From Ascochyta rabiei (Eukaryota > Ascomycota > Dothideomycetes > Pleosporales > Didymellaceae): a stretch of 64,000 bases of DNA. Positions 1 to 11,150 of the stretch are shown in pieces. How positions within the stretch are numbered: the first letter of the stretch is position 1; the number at the start of each line of letters is the position of its first letter. The translations under genes and the position numbers were made by a program. Below the pieces are notes generated by a model that did no database searches, was not told where the DNA came from, and saw nothing but the letters and a program-made list of their open reading frames with translations. The stretch covers positions 1,286,001 through 1,350,000 of the forward strand of contig NC_082411.1 of the NCBI RefSeq assembly GCF_004011695.2, in the 5' to 3' direction.

Positions 1-1
1 C

Positions 2-76
2 ACAGCGGAGACACTGGATCGGTATGAAGTGCCCTTGTTTGGGGGCCTGGCAAACTCAATTTTGGACGACGAGTAG
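2..76 (+). CDS. 3' end of an unidentified gene
   Basis: An open frame enters from the left edge and ends at a TAG at 74-76. It gives a 24-residue tail with the order T-A-E-T-L-D-R-Y-E-V-P-L-F-G-G-L-A-N-S-I, then L-D-D-E. The composition looks like a real protein C-terminus, and the stop lies only 64 bases from the stop of the convergent gene at 141, a spacing common in compact fungal genomes. I do not recognise the family. The upstream part is outside the window, so start, length and domains are unknown. Confidence 0.5.
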   Translation, partial: TAETLDRYEVPLFGGLANSILDDE

Positions 77-140
77 GACTATCTAAGTCGTGGAAAGGGA
101 CTTGATCTGCTATGCTGGTAAGGCCAATACGTGCAGGCAA

Positions 141-1252
141 TCAAGGCCCGAACCGCTCCTGCGCGAGCTGCTTCAGGAACTCCATTGTCTGCGCTTCCTT
201 TGCTCGCCGCGCACTCAGCGCCTCTTCGCGCTCCGCCGCCCGCGCGCGTGCAATCTCCTCGCGCCGGATCTCTCGCTCATTCTTCACCCGCTCGTCCGCC
301 TTCTTCTTCTGCTTGTATGCGTCAATGCCGTCGTCGCCCATGAGCTCCGATTCGCCAATCTCTACATCTCCGCTCTCCTTTGCGTCGCGGAAGGACTGCA
401 GCGTGCTGGTCGTCTCGCGCTTCTTCTCCATCTGACGCTCACGAGACCCCGGATCTGCGCGGGGTGCAAGCTCCTCCATGCGCTCTTTTTGCGTCTTGCG
501 CTCGGCTTTGCGCTCGTGACGTGTGTCGGAGGCGTACGCTGAGCGGTCGCGCGCACCGTCTTCGTCGCGGAGCTCGTTGCGGTGCGTGAGGTCATCGAAG
601 CGCGGTATCGTGGGTCCGTGGCCCGAGGCGCGCGCAATGTGTGTTGGTGGCGCCGGGCCAAAGTCGTCGTCGTCGTCGCTCCCATCATTGTCGCCAGAGT
701 CTTTGACGGGTGCGCGCTGCTCGTACTCCGGTGATGCCCGCTCGACAGGCCGAGGCGATTGAGAACTCGCGCGGTAGGCCTGGACCGTCTGTTGTGCAGT
801 CTGCAGCATCGAGGGATCGTACCAGCTGCGCGCTAGATCACCACGGTTCCTGCCAGATTCAAATCAGCATGTCGCTTGTCTCCGTTCAACATGTGTCTGA
901 CGAACCATCGCGATACAAAGCTCTTCCAGCGCCCGCGTGCCTCTCGCTCGTTGAGTTCGTCCAGCTGTATGTGCTTCTGTATGTCCAGGTACGACTGGAA
1001 CAACGGCTTGTAGGCTTCTAGGTCGTGCTTGGATAGCGGCCGCGCCTGGTAAGGGAGCTTCACTGGCTTTGCGGGCGAGCGTGAGCGGTGCGAGCGTTCA
1101 GAGCGTTCGTGGCGTCCAGAGCGTTCAGAGCGGTGCTTTTCGGGGCTGTGTCGGTCATCGTCGCGGCGTGGAGAGCGCGAGCGGCGCACCTTGTGCTTTC
1201 GGTCTCGGTCTCGGTCGGAGCGTTCGTGGTGAGTAGCTCGTGGCGGATCCAT
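141..1252 (-). CDS. Arg/Ser-rich, highly charged putative RNA-processing protein
   Basis: Two exons (1252-906 and 849-141) are joined across a 56-base intron (850-905: gttcg donor, gctgat branch-like motif, cag acceptor). Joining restores a Trp codon and the run W-N-R-G-D-L-A-R-S-W-Y-D-P. The product is 351 residues. The first ~75 residues are rich in R, S, H and D with RS dipeptides; a conserved-looking core follows (PLFQSYLDIQKHIQLDEL, then GRWKSF); then comes an acidic D/S patch and a long Lys/Glu/Arg-rich, probably coiled-coil C-terminus ending KQLAQERFGP. RS-type composition suggests a nuclear role in pre-mRNA processing, but no RNA-binding domain is visible and the function is inferred. 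The start at 1252 was chosen for its ACCATGG context; an in-frame ATG 13 codons upstream (1291) is the alternative. Confidence 0.75.
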
Positions 1253-1518
1253 GGTAGCTGTGGTTTCTGTGTTTGTTGTAAGACGCGTCATGTCGAGCTT
1301 TCGGCAGGTTGCTTCGAGTCATGAACGCGAACTGTCAACTCTCAGCTGAGTCAGGACGTTATCTCTCAACCACCAATATCCAACATACTGTGGGCACAGA
1401 CATGCAAACAATCTCATGTGGTTTGATCTTCTTGTTGGAGTTATATTACGATGCTAATCGTGCGCTACAGATTCACGGCACTTGGCTCCGCACACCCATT
1501 TGTTTGCTCGTTCCTCTC
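1253..1518. other. intergenic, head of the RS-rich gene to tail of the permease
   Basis: This is the putative 5' leader of the RS-rich gene and the 3' flank of the permease gene. Both genes are transcribed leftwards, so the stretch should hold the promoter of the RS-rich gene. No clear TATA box or repeated operator is visible. A long open frame crosses it on the plus strand but runs antisense to the permease and is not credible as a gene. Confidence 0.5.
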
Positions 1519-3122
1519 CTACCTCCCAACCATCTTCTTCTCCAGAAACCTCGCTGGAATGTAGATCAGCCCGGTAACCACAAACGTCAACTCGTTCGCG
1601 ATATCTCCGCCGTCAGACCCAATCAGCTTTCCAAGTGGTCCAACATACCACGTCTCCACCATACCCATGATCCACGCCACAATGCCCACCGCGAACGCGA
1701 CTCCCGCTGCGATGCCCAGCGGCAGTCGACTCGGGTCATTCCACGCATCCAAGTCGTAGTTGTCGAAGCTCATGTGCCGGAAAATGACATGCTCGCTACA
1801 CATGATGATGAAGTATTGCGTGGTCCAGTAGCCCAGCAGGCTGAGGAAGTTCTGCAGGTAGACAGACAGCTGTTCGCGGCCGCCGATGGCGAGTCCGAGA
1901 ATCGCTGCGAAGCAGAAGAGCACCCAGATGAAGCGGGGCACGCGCGCAAACGGACGCGAGAACTGCTGGCACGAGATGGCAGCGCTGTAGATGGAGATGA
2001 CATTTACGTTGATGCCGGAGAGGACGAGCAGTGTGAGGATCAGCTTGGCAAATCCCCGTGGATACAACATCGTTTGGATGAGGAAGCCCAGACCGTCGTT
2101 CTCGTACACATCCTTCCAGTCTGTGCGGCTGTTCATGCCCGAGGAGACGACGCAGCCAGCAATCATGCCGATCGAGGTAGGGATCGCGATGCCGAAGGTG
2201 GTCATAAGGAAGACTTTCCACCGGTTGACGTTGACGGGGTAGTGCACGTAGTAGTCGCTTGCCATGGTCTGCCAGGACGCCGAACTGCCATATACGATGG
2301 CGATGAGGCTCAACACGGCGCCGCTGAGATCAGCGCCATGGACTTTGGGGGTGGGTGTATTGTCCGCGTATCTGCCCGTCTCGGCGAAGAAGATGATGAA
2401 GATGATGAAGAAGACGAACCACGCGTAGCGCTCGTACACGAGGATGGCTTTCAGACCAACGAACGAGATCAACGTAGCTACCACGGCTAAGATGACGATG
2501 CCCACGATGAGGGAAATGCGTCCGTCGGCGACGGCAGTCAGAGCAAGCCCGCCGGTGATACACGCCACGGCGGCCCAACCAATCTGCACAATCGTGTTGA
2601 GCGCAGCGATGACCTTGTTCGGCCACCACCCAAACGCATACCGGGACAAACTGATCTGGCGCAGACCAGTTGGCGCGCCAAAAGTTGCTGCGAAGCCTGT
2701 TGCCGCGCCGCCGAGGATCGAGGCGAAGATTGTAATGACGATGGATTGGCGGAGCGCTGCGAGCCATCAGTACTCGAGTCGCTCCACACGCACCCAATGC
2801 TTCAGGTGTGCTGTGAAGACTTACTCAGCCCAAACTCCCAACCCAGAAAGCCCGTAGCGAAGCACGAAGTGTTCATGGTCCCGCTCGCCCATAAGAAAAA
2901 CATGTTCATCTGGTGGTGCCACGGCACATGGCCCTTTTCCTCTGGCAGCTTCCTCGTAATGGCATCACTCTCGATGCCAAACTTGCTGTCCAGCTTGGCC
3001 TCGAAGTTGCGCAGCGCACCCAGGAAGCCCGATTCGCGCTTCCTCACAGGGATCGACTGTCCGAAATCCGGACCGCTATCCGTCGACACGCTCTCGCGGT
3101 CCCCTGTCTTCTCTGGATGCAT
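1519..3122 (-). CDS. purine-cytosine permease, FCY2-like (NCS1 family)
   Basis: This is a plasma-membrane nucleobase:proton symporter of the NCS1 family (fungal FCY2/FCY21 type), which imports cytosine and purines. Exon 1 (3122-2825) and exon 2 (2756-1519) are separated by a 68-base intron (2757-2824: gtaagt donor, ctgat branch motif, cag acceptor). The product is 511 residues, normal for the family. The N-terminal ~75 residues are hydrophilic and contain RNFEAKLDSKFGIESDAI. About twelve hydrophobic segments follow. Family marks visible are LRQSIVITIF and ATFGAPTGLRQISLSRYAFG in the first core helices, then GWAAVACITGG and SSASWQTMASDYYVHYP further on. The C-terminus is short and cytosolic (ARFLEKKMVGR). 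No frameshift or stop is seen. Substrate range (cytosine, adenine, hypoxanthine) cannot be told from sequence alone. Confidence 0.88.
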
Positions 3123-3963
3123 CGTTGAGCCGGGAATTCAAGGGTCCTGAGGGGGTGGGTGCGGGGGGATGGGATGGCGGGCAAGAAACGTGCAACACAT
3201 GATTCAACGGCGGCCAGCTGGGTTTTAATGGACCCAGACACGCGCCGCGCAATGCTTCTGCCGAGGCCTAGCGAGGCCTGGCGAGCTCCGACGCAAGCAA
3301 AATCTCGCTTCGTGATACGTGATAGGCGTTGTCTCGTAACGGCTTAGGGCTGCTCGCTTACCCCACTCTTATCTCCATCAAGCTTCTCTCGGCGATGCTT
3401 ATCTGGGGCTGCACGCACGGTAGATAATTCGGCGCCGTGAATGCCGTCGACGCTCCATGCTCATTTGTGAGGGCGTGGTCAGAACGACGCTCGATTCGTG
3501 GCTTATCTCTAAGACGCGAAGACCCTGTTCGACCTTGGAAGGTATGAAAGAACGTCTAGGGGGGGGGGGGGGGCACCGGTAATACCCGGCTTGCTCACGC
3601 CAGGATGCTGTCCAATGCCCTGCTGTTTAGCACCCACTCACCATTGCCCTCCGAATTGCTAAAGGCCCATTTGGCTCTGTGACACAACTCGAGACGTGCA
3701 TAGCAATCCCATCCACTTCAACAAAGCGCACAGAACGTTAGCAACCATCAAAACCTCCATTCCGCTCAGCAGAAAAAGCTTCGATTTATGTCGCAGAGAC
3801 CAGACGGAATCTTCAAGAAGAAAAAAGCCCCACCCAACATAGTCCCCAAGAAGAATTTTCCCAGCCCCCACAAGCACACACCTACTCCGAAGACCAAACA
3901 TTCCTAACTTTATATAATTGCTACCACGCGTGCAGTCGTCCATCAGATGACTAAGCAAGACTC
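3123..3963. other. intergenic region with a poly-G run
   Basis: This is the 5' flank of the permease gene, up to the tRNA. It includes a run of 15 G at 3559-3573. A 99-codon minus-strand open frame at 3659-3958 lacks any recognisable domain and is probably chance. No promoter element can be named with confidence. Confidence 0.4.
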
Positions 3964-4106
3964 GGTTTTGTAGTGTACGTTCTTTCCCTGATCAATTCGA
4001 TTCCGCAGCAGATGAACTGACTCCCTATGTAGGTAGCGGTTATCACTCCGGATTCTGATCACTTCAGTATCTTCCGGCAACCCCGGTTCGATTCCGGGCA
4101 AGACCT
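3964..4106 (+). tRNA. tRNA-Gln (CTG) with anticodon-loop intron and a large D-loop insert
   Basis: The 5' acceptor strand GGTTTTG (3964-3970) pairs with CAAGACC (4099-4105, one G-U pair), and T4106 is the discriminator. The T arm CCCGG-TTCGATT-CCGGG gives a perfect B-box-like GGTTCGATTCC. The anticodon stem CCGGA/TCCGG encloses TTCTGA, followed by about 13 extra bases before the 3' stem, matching the normal intron site after base 37; the anticodon is CTG. A D arm GTG/CAC is present, but its loop holds roughly 58 extra bases (about 3978-4035) bordered by similar words (TAGTGTA and TAGGTA). TTTTTT at 4113-4118 is a plausible Pol III terminator. It may be a functional gene with an unusual insert or a broken gene. 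Confidence 0.75.
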
Positions 4107-4562
4107 CTCATCTTTTTTGCTGCGTGTTGAGGTGTTGAGTGGTTAACGATTGTGCGGTGGGTGCTTGATTGTCTTCTGTGAAGTCGGAAGAGTCTTGATC
4201 GAGACAGTGGTGAGGTAAAAGTGATTGTTTGGTTACTGGTATAGTTTTTGTAAGGGGAGTGAGTGTATGTTCTTCTTCTATGACCTGACCCTACGTGGCA
4301 TCTCACACCCTTTTGTGTTGCAAAAAAAAAAAAGCCGGCTACAAGCTGACGGTGCTCGATCAAACAGGAGGAGGTATTCAATGCCAATCTGCAGGTAACC
4401 TGTAACCTAAAAAGACACAATAAGTCTTCAGCCACCTTTGTAAAAGCTAAGAGGCACGAAAAAATACGCTAAAGACTTCAACAGTGCTACCCGCTGTGTA
4501 CGAAGCTGCCGCCAAAGCAGGGCAGTCCTTTTTTTTCTTTTTCTTTGCAACACGAGAAACAC
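4107..4562. other. intergenic, 3' flank of the phosphatase gene
   Basis: This stretch holds the Pol III terminator of the tRNA, then A-rich and T-rich runs (poly-A around 4321, pyrimidine tracts around 4529) that fit the 3' untranslated and polyadenylation region of the minus-strand phosphatase gene. I see no further gene. Confidence 0.4.
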
Positions 4563-6591
4563 CTACGTGCTGTTGGTCTTTGCATATGTGATGTAGTTCC
4601 CACCCGCAAGCAGAGCAGCCGGCACAGGACCCCACGACCCAGTGTTGGTGTCCAGGGCGGTTGTGGCATTTACGCCCGCGACCTTACCCGGCCGGTCCGC
4701 GTTCTTGAGATATCCAGAGTTGACGCTGCCGCCTGCAACCGGCCTCTGAAGATGATTGGCACCCGCCTTGACGGTGAAGTTGGCAAGCGGAATGTCATAC
4801 GCATTGCGCGTTCGTACGGTAGGGGCGCCGTAGTACTCTGCGCGTGCTTCCTTGGCGTTGAGGTACAGTGCGAGGTATCCGCGGAAATACCCTTCGTTCC
4901 ACATGAGTTCGGAGTTGTCGCGAACCAGCGTCTGGGCTTGCGCGTTGGTTGCTGCAATGTTGCCGCTGAAGCCCGACGATGATACGGCTGTGACTGCGAA
5001 TTCAACGCCAATGGCTCCTTCGCCCGTGGCTTGGTTGTAGGCTGGGATGTCGACACCGTTGTTGATCGATTCGTAGGGTGCAGAGTCTGGGTCGACCCAG
5101 AGCAGGTCCGAAACCCAGTTGGCATGTGAATCACCAGCAAGCATGATGGTGTTGTCGATATGATTTCCGTAGAGGTGTTGGTATGTCCTGTTTCTATTTG
5201 ATGTATAGCCGTCCCACTGGTCGACGTTGTAGGGCTCGGTCTCGGAGCCAAACCATGAAGTGATGTTGACTCTCGAGAAGACAATCTGGTTGCCGATGAT
5301 TCGCCACGTAGCGCCACGCTCCTTGCTTTCCGAGAGCGTGCGGTAGAACCAGTTTTCCTGGTTGGAGCCCATAAGTGACCTACCAGCGTCGTTTCTAATA
5401 GAGGTAACGTAGTCAGTATTCCAGCTTAAATCTGTAATGGACCTGTCGTAGTTTCGTGTGTCTAGCATTACCAGATCAAACAGCTTTCCCATTTTGAAGT
5501 TTCTCCAGATGCGCAGGTTGTCATCCAGGTTGACCTGGCGTATCGGCATCCACTCGAAGTAAGCGCGAACCGCATTCATCTTGCGTTGGTCGACAGAGAC
5601 GCCACCATTGCGAATGAAGGAGCTCTCCGTGTTGTTGACAGCAGACGAACCGTCACGGTAGCCGTTGTTGCTGACCTCGTGGTCGTCCCAAGTTGTGATC
5701 CAAGCAAAGTTCTGGTGCGCAAGAGTCAAGTCGAGATCGGTGCGGTACTGAGCAATCCTGGTACGGTAGTCGTACAGGGTGAAAATGGTCCGGGGAGGGT
5801 TTGTAGCACGGGCATCTTGGCCTAGGATACCAGAAGTACTCTCATAGATATAATCGCCTAAATGCACTAGGAACGATACCTCGTCTCTGCGGGCAACATT
5901 TCCGTACGCATTGAAGTAGCCGCTCGGGTAGTTGCTGCAGGAGAAGACTGCGAGACCAATCTCGGTAGTATCATCGTCCTCGCTGGGCGATGTTTTGGTA
6001 CGACCGATAGGACTCTGTTTCGAAGATCCGCAGACGTTGAAGCGGTAGTAGTAGGTAGTGTAGGGAGATAAACCTGTAGCCTCAACTTTGATAGTGTAGT
6101 CGATGTCACTGGTAGTGTATGCTCTACCCTGGCTGACAACTCCTCCGGTGATGTTCTTATTGGTTGACACCTGGTAGTCAACACAGATTGGGCTGGTCGA
6201 TGCACGGATGTAGCCCTCAGTCTCGTGAGAGTACAGAGGTACAGTTCCTGCAACAGTGACGTTTGAACGGTCATTCTCCAGCTGTGGTGAGATGCGAGTC
6301 CATAGAATCACTGATTCAGGGTATGGATCTCCCTAGGCACACCCGTCAGCTAGAGTGACTTGTTTGGCCCCACGTACTTACAGATGCAACGCCGTGGGTA
6401 AAGTTGAGCTTGCTGGGATCAATGGTGACTTTGTAGTCGCGCTTCTGCAGGTGCCTTTTCATCACCTTCGGTACATCGATCCCCATAGAGGGGTGATCGA
6501 AGGAGGGACTCTTGAAATTGATGTTGCCATCGTAAGAGGCTGTGGCAGTTGCAGCCAGTACTGTCAGTACAGAGAGCGTGTACAGCATCAT
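4563..6591 (-). CDS. secreted PhoD-type alkaline phosphatase/phosphodiesterase
   Basis: This is a PhoD-family metallophosphatase, which hydrolyses phosphate mono- and diesters outside the cell. Exon 1 (6591-6382) and exon 2 (6332-4563) flank a 49-base intron (6333-6381: gtaagt donor, ctgac branch motif, tag acceptor). Splicing joins FTHGVAS to GDPYPESVILWTR, the hallmark of the PhoD N-terminal domain. The product is 659 residues. It starts with a signal peptide (MMLYTLSVLTVLAATATA). Metal-site motifs are FSCSNYPSGYFNAYG (Cys near residue 202), LGDYIYE (near 228-234), WDDHEVSNNGY (near 285-295), MLDTRNYD (near 360) and LAGDSHANW (near 469-473). Several N-x-S/T sites fit a secreted glycoprotein. 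All key residues seem present. Phosphate-starvation control is typical of the family, but no binding site could be assigned. Confidence 0.9.
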
Positions 6592-7486
6592 GGTACCATA
6601 GACGATTTAAATTGTCACTACATACGGATAGTATGCTGCTGACGGTAATTTATAGGCATTCCAACATATCAGCGCCCATCTGCTGCGACCGAATACAGCA
6701 CCACGTTGAATCGTACTTGGTTAGGAATGGAAGGTCGGGTATGCTTCATGATGTACACGGCATCGACATCCTTGTTGGAAACAACGGTGCGACCAATAAA
6801 AACCCTGAAATGGGAACATGTTCATGTCGACTCTGGAGCTCGTGGTCGTGCCGGAAGTTTAGATTGGTTGCACGATCTGAGAATATCTGCCTTTGCATTA
6901 GCGTTACACCGTTAGCTCATGCGCCTTCACCCGCAGCAAGTTCAATGAGCAAAGCCAAACATGTAGACAGAACGCAAGCTATTCAAAATGCTCGCATCTC
7001 GGTTGCAGTGTGGTATCGATGGTTGGAAGTCCTCGCTTGATCGATGTACTGAATGAGATCCATTCGGTAGGCAGTCGAACGAGTACCGTCAGATCCGTAT
7101 CGATGCCTTCCCATTGTACCTTCTTGTTGCACTACAGGCCTGTCCTCTTTTCCTGAATTGTCGCATTGCCGCACATACTGTCGAACCTAACGCTCCTGCT
7201 GGCGATACATGAGCGTTGCCTAGACTGTTCCGTTCTGCAGCGCAACTGGACGACCGCAGAAGTTTGTCGCCAAATCTGAGGGTACAGCGTAGACACCATT
7301 TCCTATATGGCCAGCGCCGTGGTATAGATCTGACAACAAGCTGTTTGCTTCGCGGACGCTCCGCAGCATCGGTTGCTGTCCGAATTGCGACGGGACGTTC
7401 GAGCCCCGCTCGGAGTGGGAGCGCGCCAAGCGAAATCGCCTTCGACGTCTCATCCTGCCCAAGGTTGTCAGCACCGAAATAGTTTT
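6592..7486. other. intergenic, upstream of the phosphatase gene
   Basis: This is the promoter side of the phosphatase gene, of ordinary base composition. Overlapping short open frames exist on both strands around 7216-7482, but none has a recognisable domain or a convincing start. The stretch ends at a sharp change to AT-rich, TAG-rich sequence at about 7,487. Confidence 0.4.
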
Positions 7487-7821
7487 AATAACATTAATTC
7501 AAATATGTCTAATTATTTTGACTTAAATAATTAAAATGTAAGAGACCTTAGAGCTAAGTAGGACCAAGAAATTTGTTTGATATTATCAAAGCAGCTAAAC
7601 GAGGGTAGCGAGAATGAAGGTAGGCAGGTCTTTAAGCCGGCCTCTGCCGCCCCTAACCATGGATAGGGGAAATAGTAAAATAGTAATTACTATATAGTAA
7701 AAATAAATAGTAAAGTAACACTTTAAAAATAGTAATCACAAAGTGATTACTTACTAAAATAAGAAAAAATATAAATTCTAATTTTATTTTTTGTTTTCCT
7801 ATTTATACAGAAAATTGACTC
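7487..7821. other. AT-rich border segment, no gene
   Basis: This is A/T-rich sequence with many repeats of the word TAGTAA and a short palindrome around 7732-7752. No coding potential is seen on either strand. It links the gene region to the first recognisable gypsy fragment. Confidence 0.5.
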
Positions 7822-8590
7822 GCCGCACTAACAGCAGGGCCTACTCTAGCTATTACCTATTACTAACTGTTTTTAGTCCTAGATCTTAATAGATTTTATA
7901 GTTAATCTTCCTTAGGCTAATAAGGATGCACTATAATATCTTCTAGTTGTTATAGATTACCTCTCTAAGTACATACAGCTAGAAGTATTGTCTTTTATAA
8001 CTCTAGAAAATTAATTTAAAAGTCTTCTGTAATACGTAGTAGCGTTTTTAGGGCTTCTCTAGCTCTATAATTAATAACTGCAGCTTAGACTAGCTAGGGC
8101 ATTTTTAGACAACGTTGTGTAGCCTTGTAGAGGTAGAGCAGTTACTCTCTATAGCCTATTATCCCTAGACAGATAGAGGGACAGAATACACAAACTAGGA
8201 GGTATAGGTAGTCCTACAGGTTATAGTCAACTTTAAACAGAATAACTAGCCTAACTACCTTCTAGCCTGCTAGCTAACACTTAACAATCGCAATTCTTTA
8301 GTTACTAGTGTTAGCCCTAACTTACTCCTTAATAGTTATAATGTAGACCTCCTAAAGACAGCGTTGCTACTAATTGTTAGCTAGAACACCCTATAGGGAC
8401 GTGTAATCTATTTTCTAGACTACCTTTAGCAGGGTATAGACTTATAGAGCTTACCTAGGCAGTAATTGTATAGGTATAACTATAAAGAGTGTACAAGGCA
8501 ATTACAAGAGAGGATAGGATTAAAGAGGATAGTAGGTGTATTAAGGTACGTAGTGTGTAGTAACAAGACTAATTACTAGAGTATGTTATG
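7822..8590 (+). mobile_element. Ty3/gypsy fragment, integrase to 3' end plus LTR piece (plus orientation)
   Basis: The reverse complement of 7,822-8,470 matches, base for base over long runs, the minus-oriented gypsy element whose parts lie at 12,205-12,591 and 19,934-20,190. The match starts abruptly near 7,822, so this copy is truncated inside the integrase region. After 8,470 the sequence resembles the reverse complement of 23,410-23,540, which fits the LTR of the same family. Coding capacity is destroyed by TAG/TAA codons. Confidence 0.7.
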
Positions 8591-9170
8591 GACTGGCCTT
8601 AGAGTGGGATGTAATAAGGGTTGATATAGTATAGTATCTCTTAAGGAGGTAACACGTTGCGTGTCCTTCTAATATGTTTATAGGGCACGTAACTATCCTG
8701 TCTTACTTAAGGCTTAGACAAGGTCTAAGCCTATAACATACCTCCTTTCCCTATCTCTCTCTAGCTAAATATATTTTGCTAGATCTTTTCTACGTTTTTG
8801 CGTAGACTAGCAGAGCGCTAGTAGCAGGTAAACTCTAGAGCTAGTTGTAGTTGCGTAAGGGTCTGCCTCTTAGTAGGTTAGCTGCTAGTCTAGTCTGTAG
8901 TTTACCTAGGGTCCCTACGCGCACCTAGGTTGTTTTTATTTTACCTAGCGCACCTTCCCTTATTAGATGCTGTACTACTCCCTGCTCTTACCTAACCTAC
9001 CTGTGTTATACCTGCCTGTCTTTTTATACCTACCTATCTAGTTTAAACAATATATCTATTATTACGCCTAGCTCTAGTTACTAGGCTACTAGTTATAGAG
9101 CTAGTAGTCCCCCTAGCAGAGGTAGTTATAGCCTGCCTTATTACCTTCTATCTACCTATAACATTCCCCT
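8590..9170. repeat. dispersed repeat, inverted copy near 47,340-47,950
   Basis: The best stretch, 8,590-9,050, is the reverse complement of about 47,440-47,950, including shared words around AGGCTTAGACAAGGTCTAAG (itself a short palindrome) and around CGCACCTAGGTTGTTTTTAT. The two copies are about 38 kb apart in opposite orientation. I cannot assign the family: no reverse transcriptase or transposase motif is visible. Confidence 0.65.
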
Positions 9171-10985
9171 AGTATTTTGTAACAGTTATCTAGGTTTTTA
9201 ATTATAGAATCTAACTATATTTATAGAGAGCCTACTATTGCTATATTAGTAACTATAAGGTTAAGGGTAACTCTAAGAATAAGGACTTAGTTCCTGTCCC
9301 TGCCTGCGCTGTCCTATACTGCCCCTGCTACCAGCTTACTATCCTTACTAGCTAGCCTAGTAAGTGTCTTACGTCTGTTATAGGCCTACTACTAGCTAAT
9401 TTTATCTATAGCTAACTGCCTCCCTAGTGCTAGTAAGACCTAATACACCTGCGCTAAGCGCTAACATATTTGTTATTTAGATAATAGTCTTTTTGCTGCT
9501 AATACAGAGCTCTACTATACCTAGTGTAACTTTAAGAGGTATATCTAGGTATATAGCTTTATTCTAGGTCTATATCTATAGCTAATTGTTATTAAGGCGT
9601 CTATATAGGGTAGTAACGCCCACATTAATATAGCTAGAACCTAGGGTGTTAATAGTAATAAGGCTAACTAGGGTAGGTAGCCTACCTTTGTCTTTAAGTG
9701 TCCTACCTGTTACTGTAAGGGGCGTTTTACTAATCTACTGTACACTACTTAGGTACCTACTATAAGCTCTGCTAAGCCTATAAGTCTACCCTTAACCTAG
9801 CCTACACTAACCTCTTACTAGCTAAGCAGCTAACCTCCTCTTATATTGCCTGTTCCTCTCCTAAGCCTAGTATATAGATTACGCTGCCTACTACACCTTT
9901 ATCTAGCTATTATAATAGTAACTAGTTTAACACCTACTTTTAACAGTTTACATCTACTATAGAAATAGCTATTAAGACGCAGACTAAGCATATAAACTAG
10001 TTTAAGAAGGTCTAGACCTATACTACTATAAGTCTTCTACCTATATTAAGAGTATAGCTAATCTACCCTAAAGGAGGCTATTAACTAGGTTAAGCGCTTA
10101 CTTACTACGCCTTAGCGCTGCCTAGAGTACCTGTTATTATCCTGCCTATCCTGCTGCCTGCGCTCTGCCTCCCCTACTAAGCACTACCCTTCCCCCTACT
10201 AGATCTACTTACCCCCCTACTAAGTCTGCTTACCCCTCTGCTGCTACTGCTTACCTTCCCTATTAGAGCTACGCACTCTACGTTGTAGCACTACAGCGCC
10301 TACCCCTTGCTCCTTAGCCTAGTTACAATAGGCCTGCAGTATTACTGTTAGTAATAAGAAGAAGAATAAGGAAAAGGACAACTATAAGCAGGACTACTGC
10401 TGCTGCCTAGCGCGCAATCAGGCCCTAAACGCAGCTACTGCTACCTGCTGTTCCCTATCTAACAAGACTATCTTTTAAGAACTAAGTTCCTGTATTAGTA
10501 GCTAGTAGAGTGTAAGAGGTAGTGTTATGCTGTTACTGTAGAGGTCCTAAGCTCTTCTACGCTAGGCACTAGGCCTAGCACAGTATCTCCTAATAGAACC
10601 TCTTAAGGGTTATTATAAAATAATAAAAGTTCTTTTTATTTTAACCTACTTCTTATATTCTGTATATACTACTATAAAGGCCTTTTAGGCTATTATATCC
10701 TATAATACGTCTAAAGGCTCCTATATTAGCTTTATATATCCTTTCTATTTAACTAGAACCTATAACTTGTTCTGTCTACAGACCCTCTTCTTTTTTAGGA
10801 TTACCTCTACTTCCTATTTAGCCAGGGTTGGATTATCCTCCTCTAGGACAACTAGTAGACCTAGTCTACTTTCCTGTAGGTGCTGTGTTAGTAGTAGGTT
10901 AGAGGCTGTATATTCTAGCAGGTCTACATGCACTATCTTATAGAGGTTACCTAGCAAATCTAGGGTAACTATTAGAGGGGTAGGA
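9171..10985. other. degraded repeat DNA of unknown family
   Basis: This is about 1.8 kb of TAG/CTA-rich sequence. Pyrimidine-rich runs of CCT/CTG words on the plus strand (around 9,900-10,320) suggest a former proline/serine-rich coding region, perhaps a gag-like or retroelement ORF, but no motif is preserved. I see no intact gene. Confidence 0.35.
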
Positions 10986-10989
10986 ACTG

Positions 10990-11150
10990 TAACTACGGTG
11001 GTAAGAGGGTAGAGGTAGGGTAGGGTCTATATAGGGTACAGATAGGGGTAGGGTAGGGTCTATATAGGGTACAGGTAGGGGTAGGGTAGGGTCCACATAG
11101 GGTAGGGGTAGGGGTTAGGTAGGGGTTAGGTAGAGGTTAGATAGGGTAGG
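10990..11150 (+). repeat. G-rich telomere-like minisatellite
   Basis: Degenerate repeats built from TAGGG and TAGGGG, with a longer unit of about 33 bases containing GGGTCTATATAGGGTACAG twice, end in several AGGGGTTAGGT words. The strand is G-rich left to right. It is not canonical TTAGGG, so it is telomere-like only. Confidence 0.7.

Noticed and set aside
90..1324. several plus-strand open frames opposite the RS-rich gene
   Set aside because: They mirror the Arg/Ser/Glu codons of the minus-strand gene; the two-exon minus-strand model with exact splice sites explains the region.
1309..2490. 393-codon plus-strand open frame
   Set aside because: It is antisense to the well-supported permease gene, is rich in charged and His residues typical of shadow frames, and has no domain.
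3659..3958. 99-codon minus-strand frame next to the tRNA
   Set aside because: No domain, no good start context, and it lies between a promoter region and a Pol III gene.
4545..5317. open frames overlapping the phosphatase exon on both strands
   Set aside because: The PhoD frame has all catalytic motifs; the others are shadows.
7216..7482. two overlapping open frames on opposite strands
   Set aside because: No recognisable domain in either, and they lie at the edge of degraded DNA; I could not choose between them.
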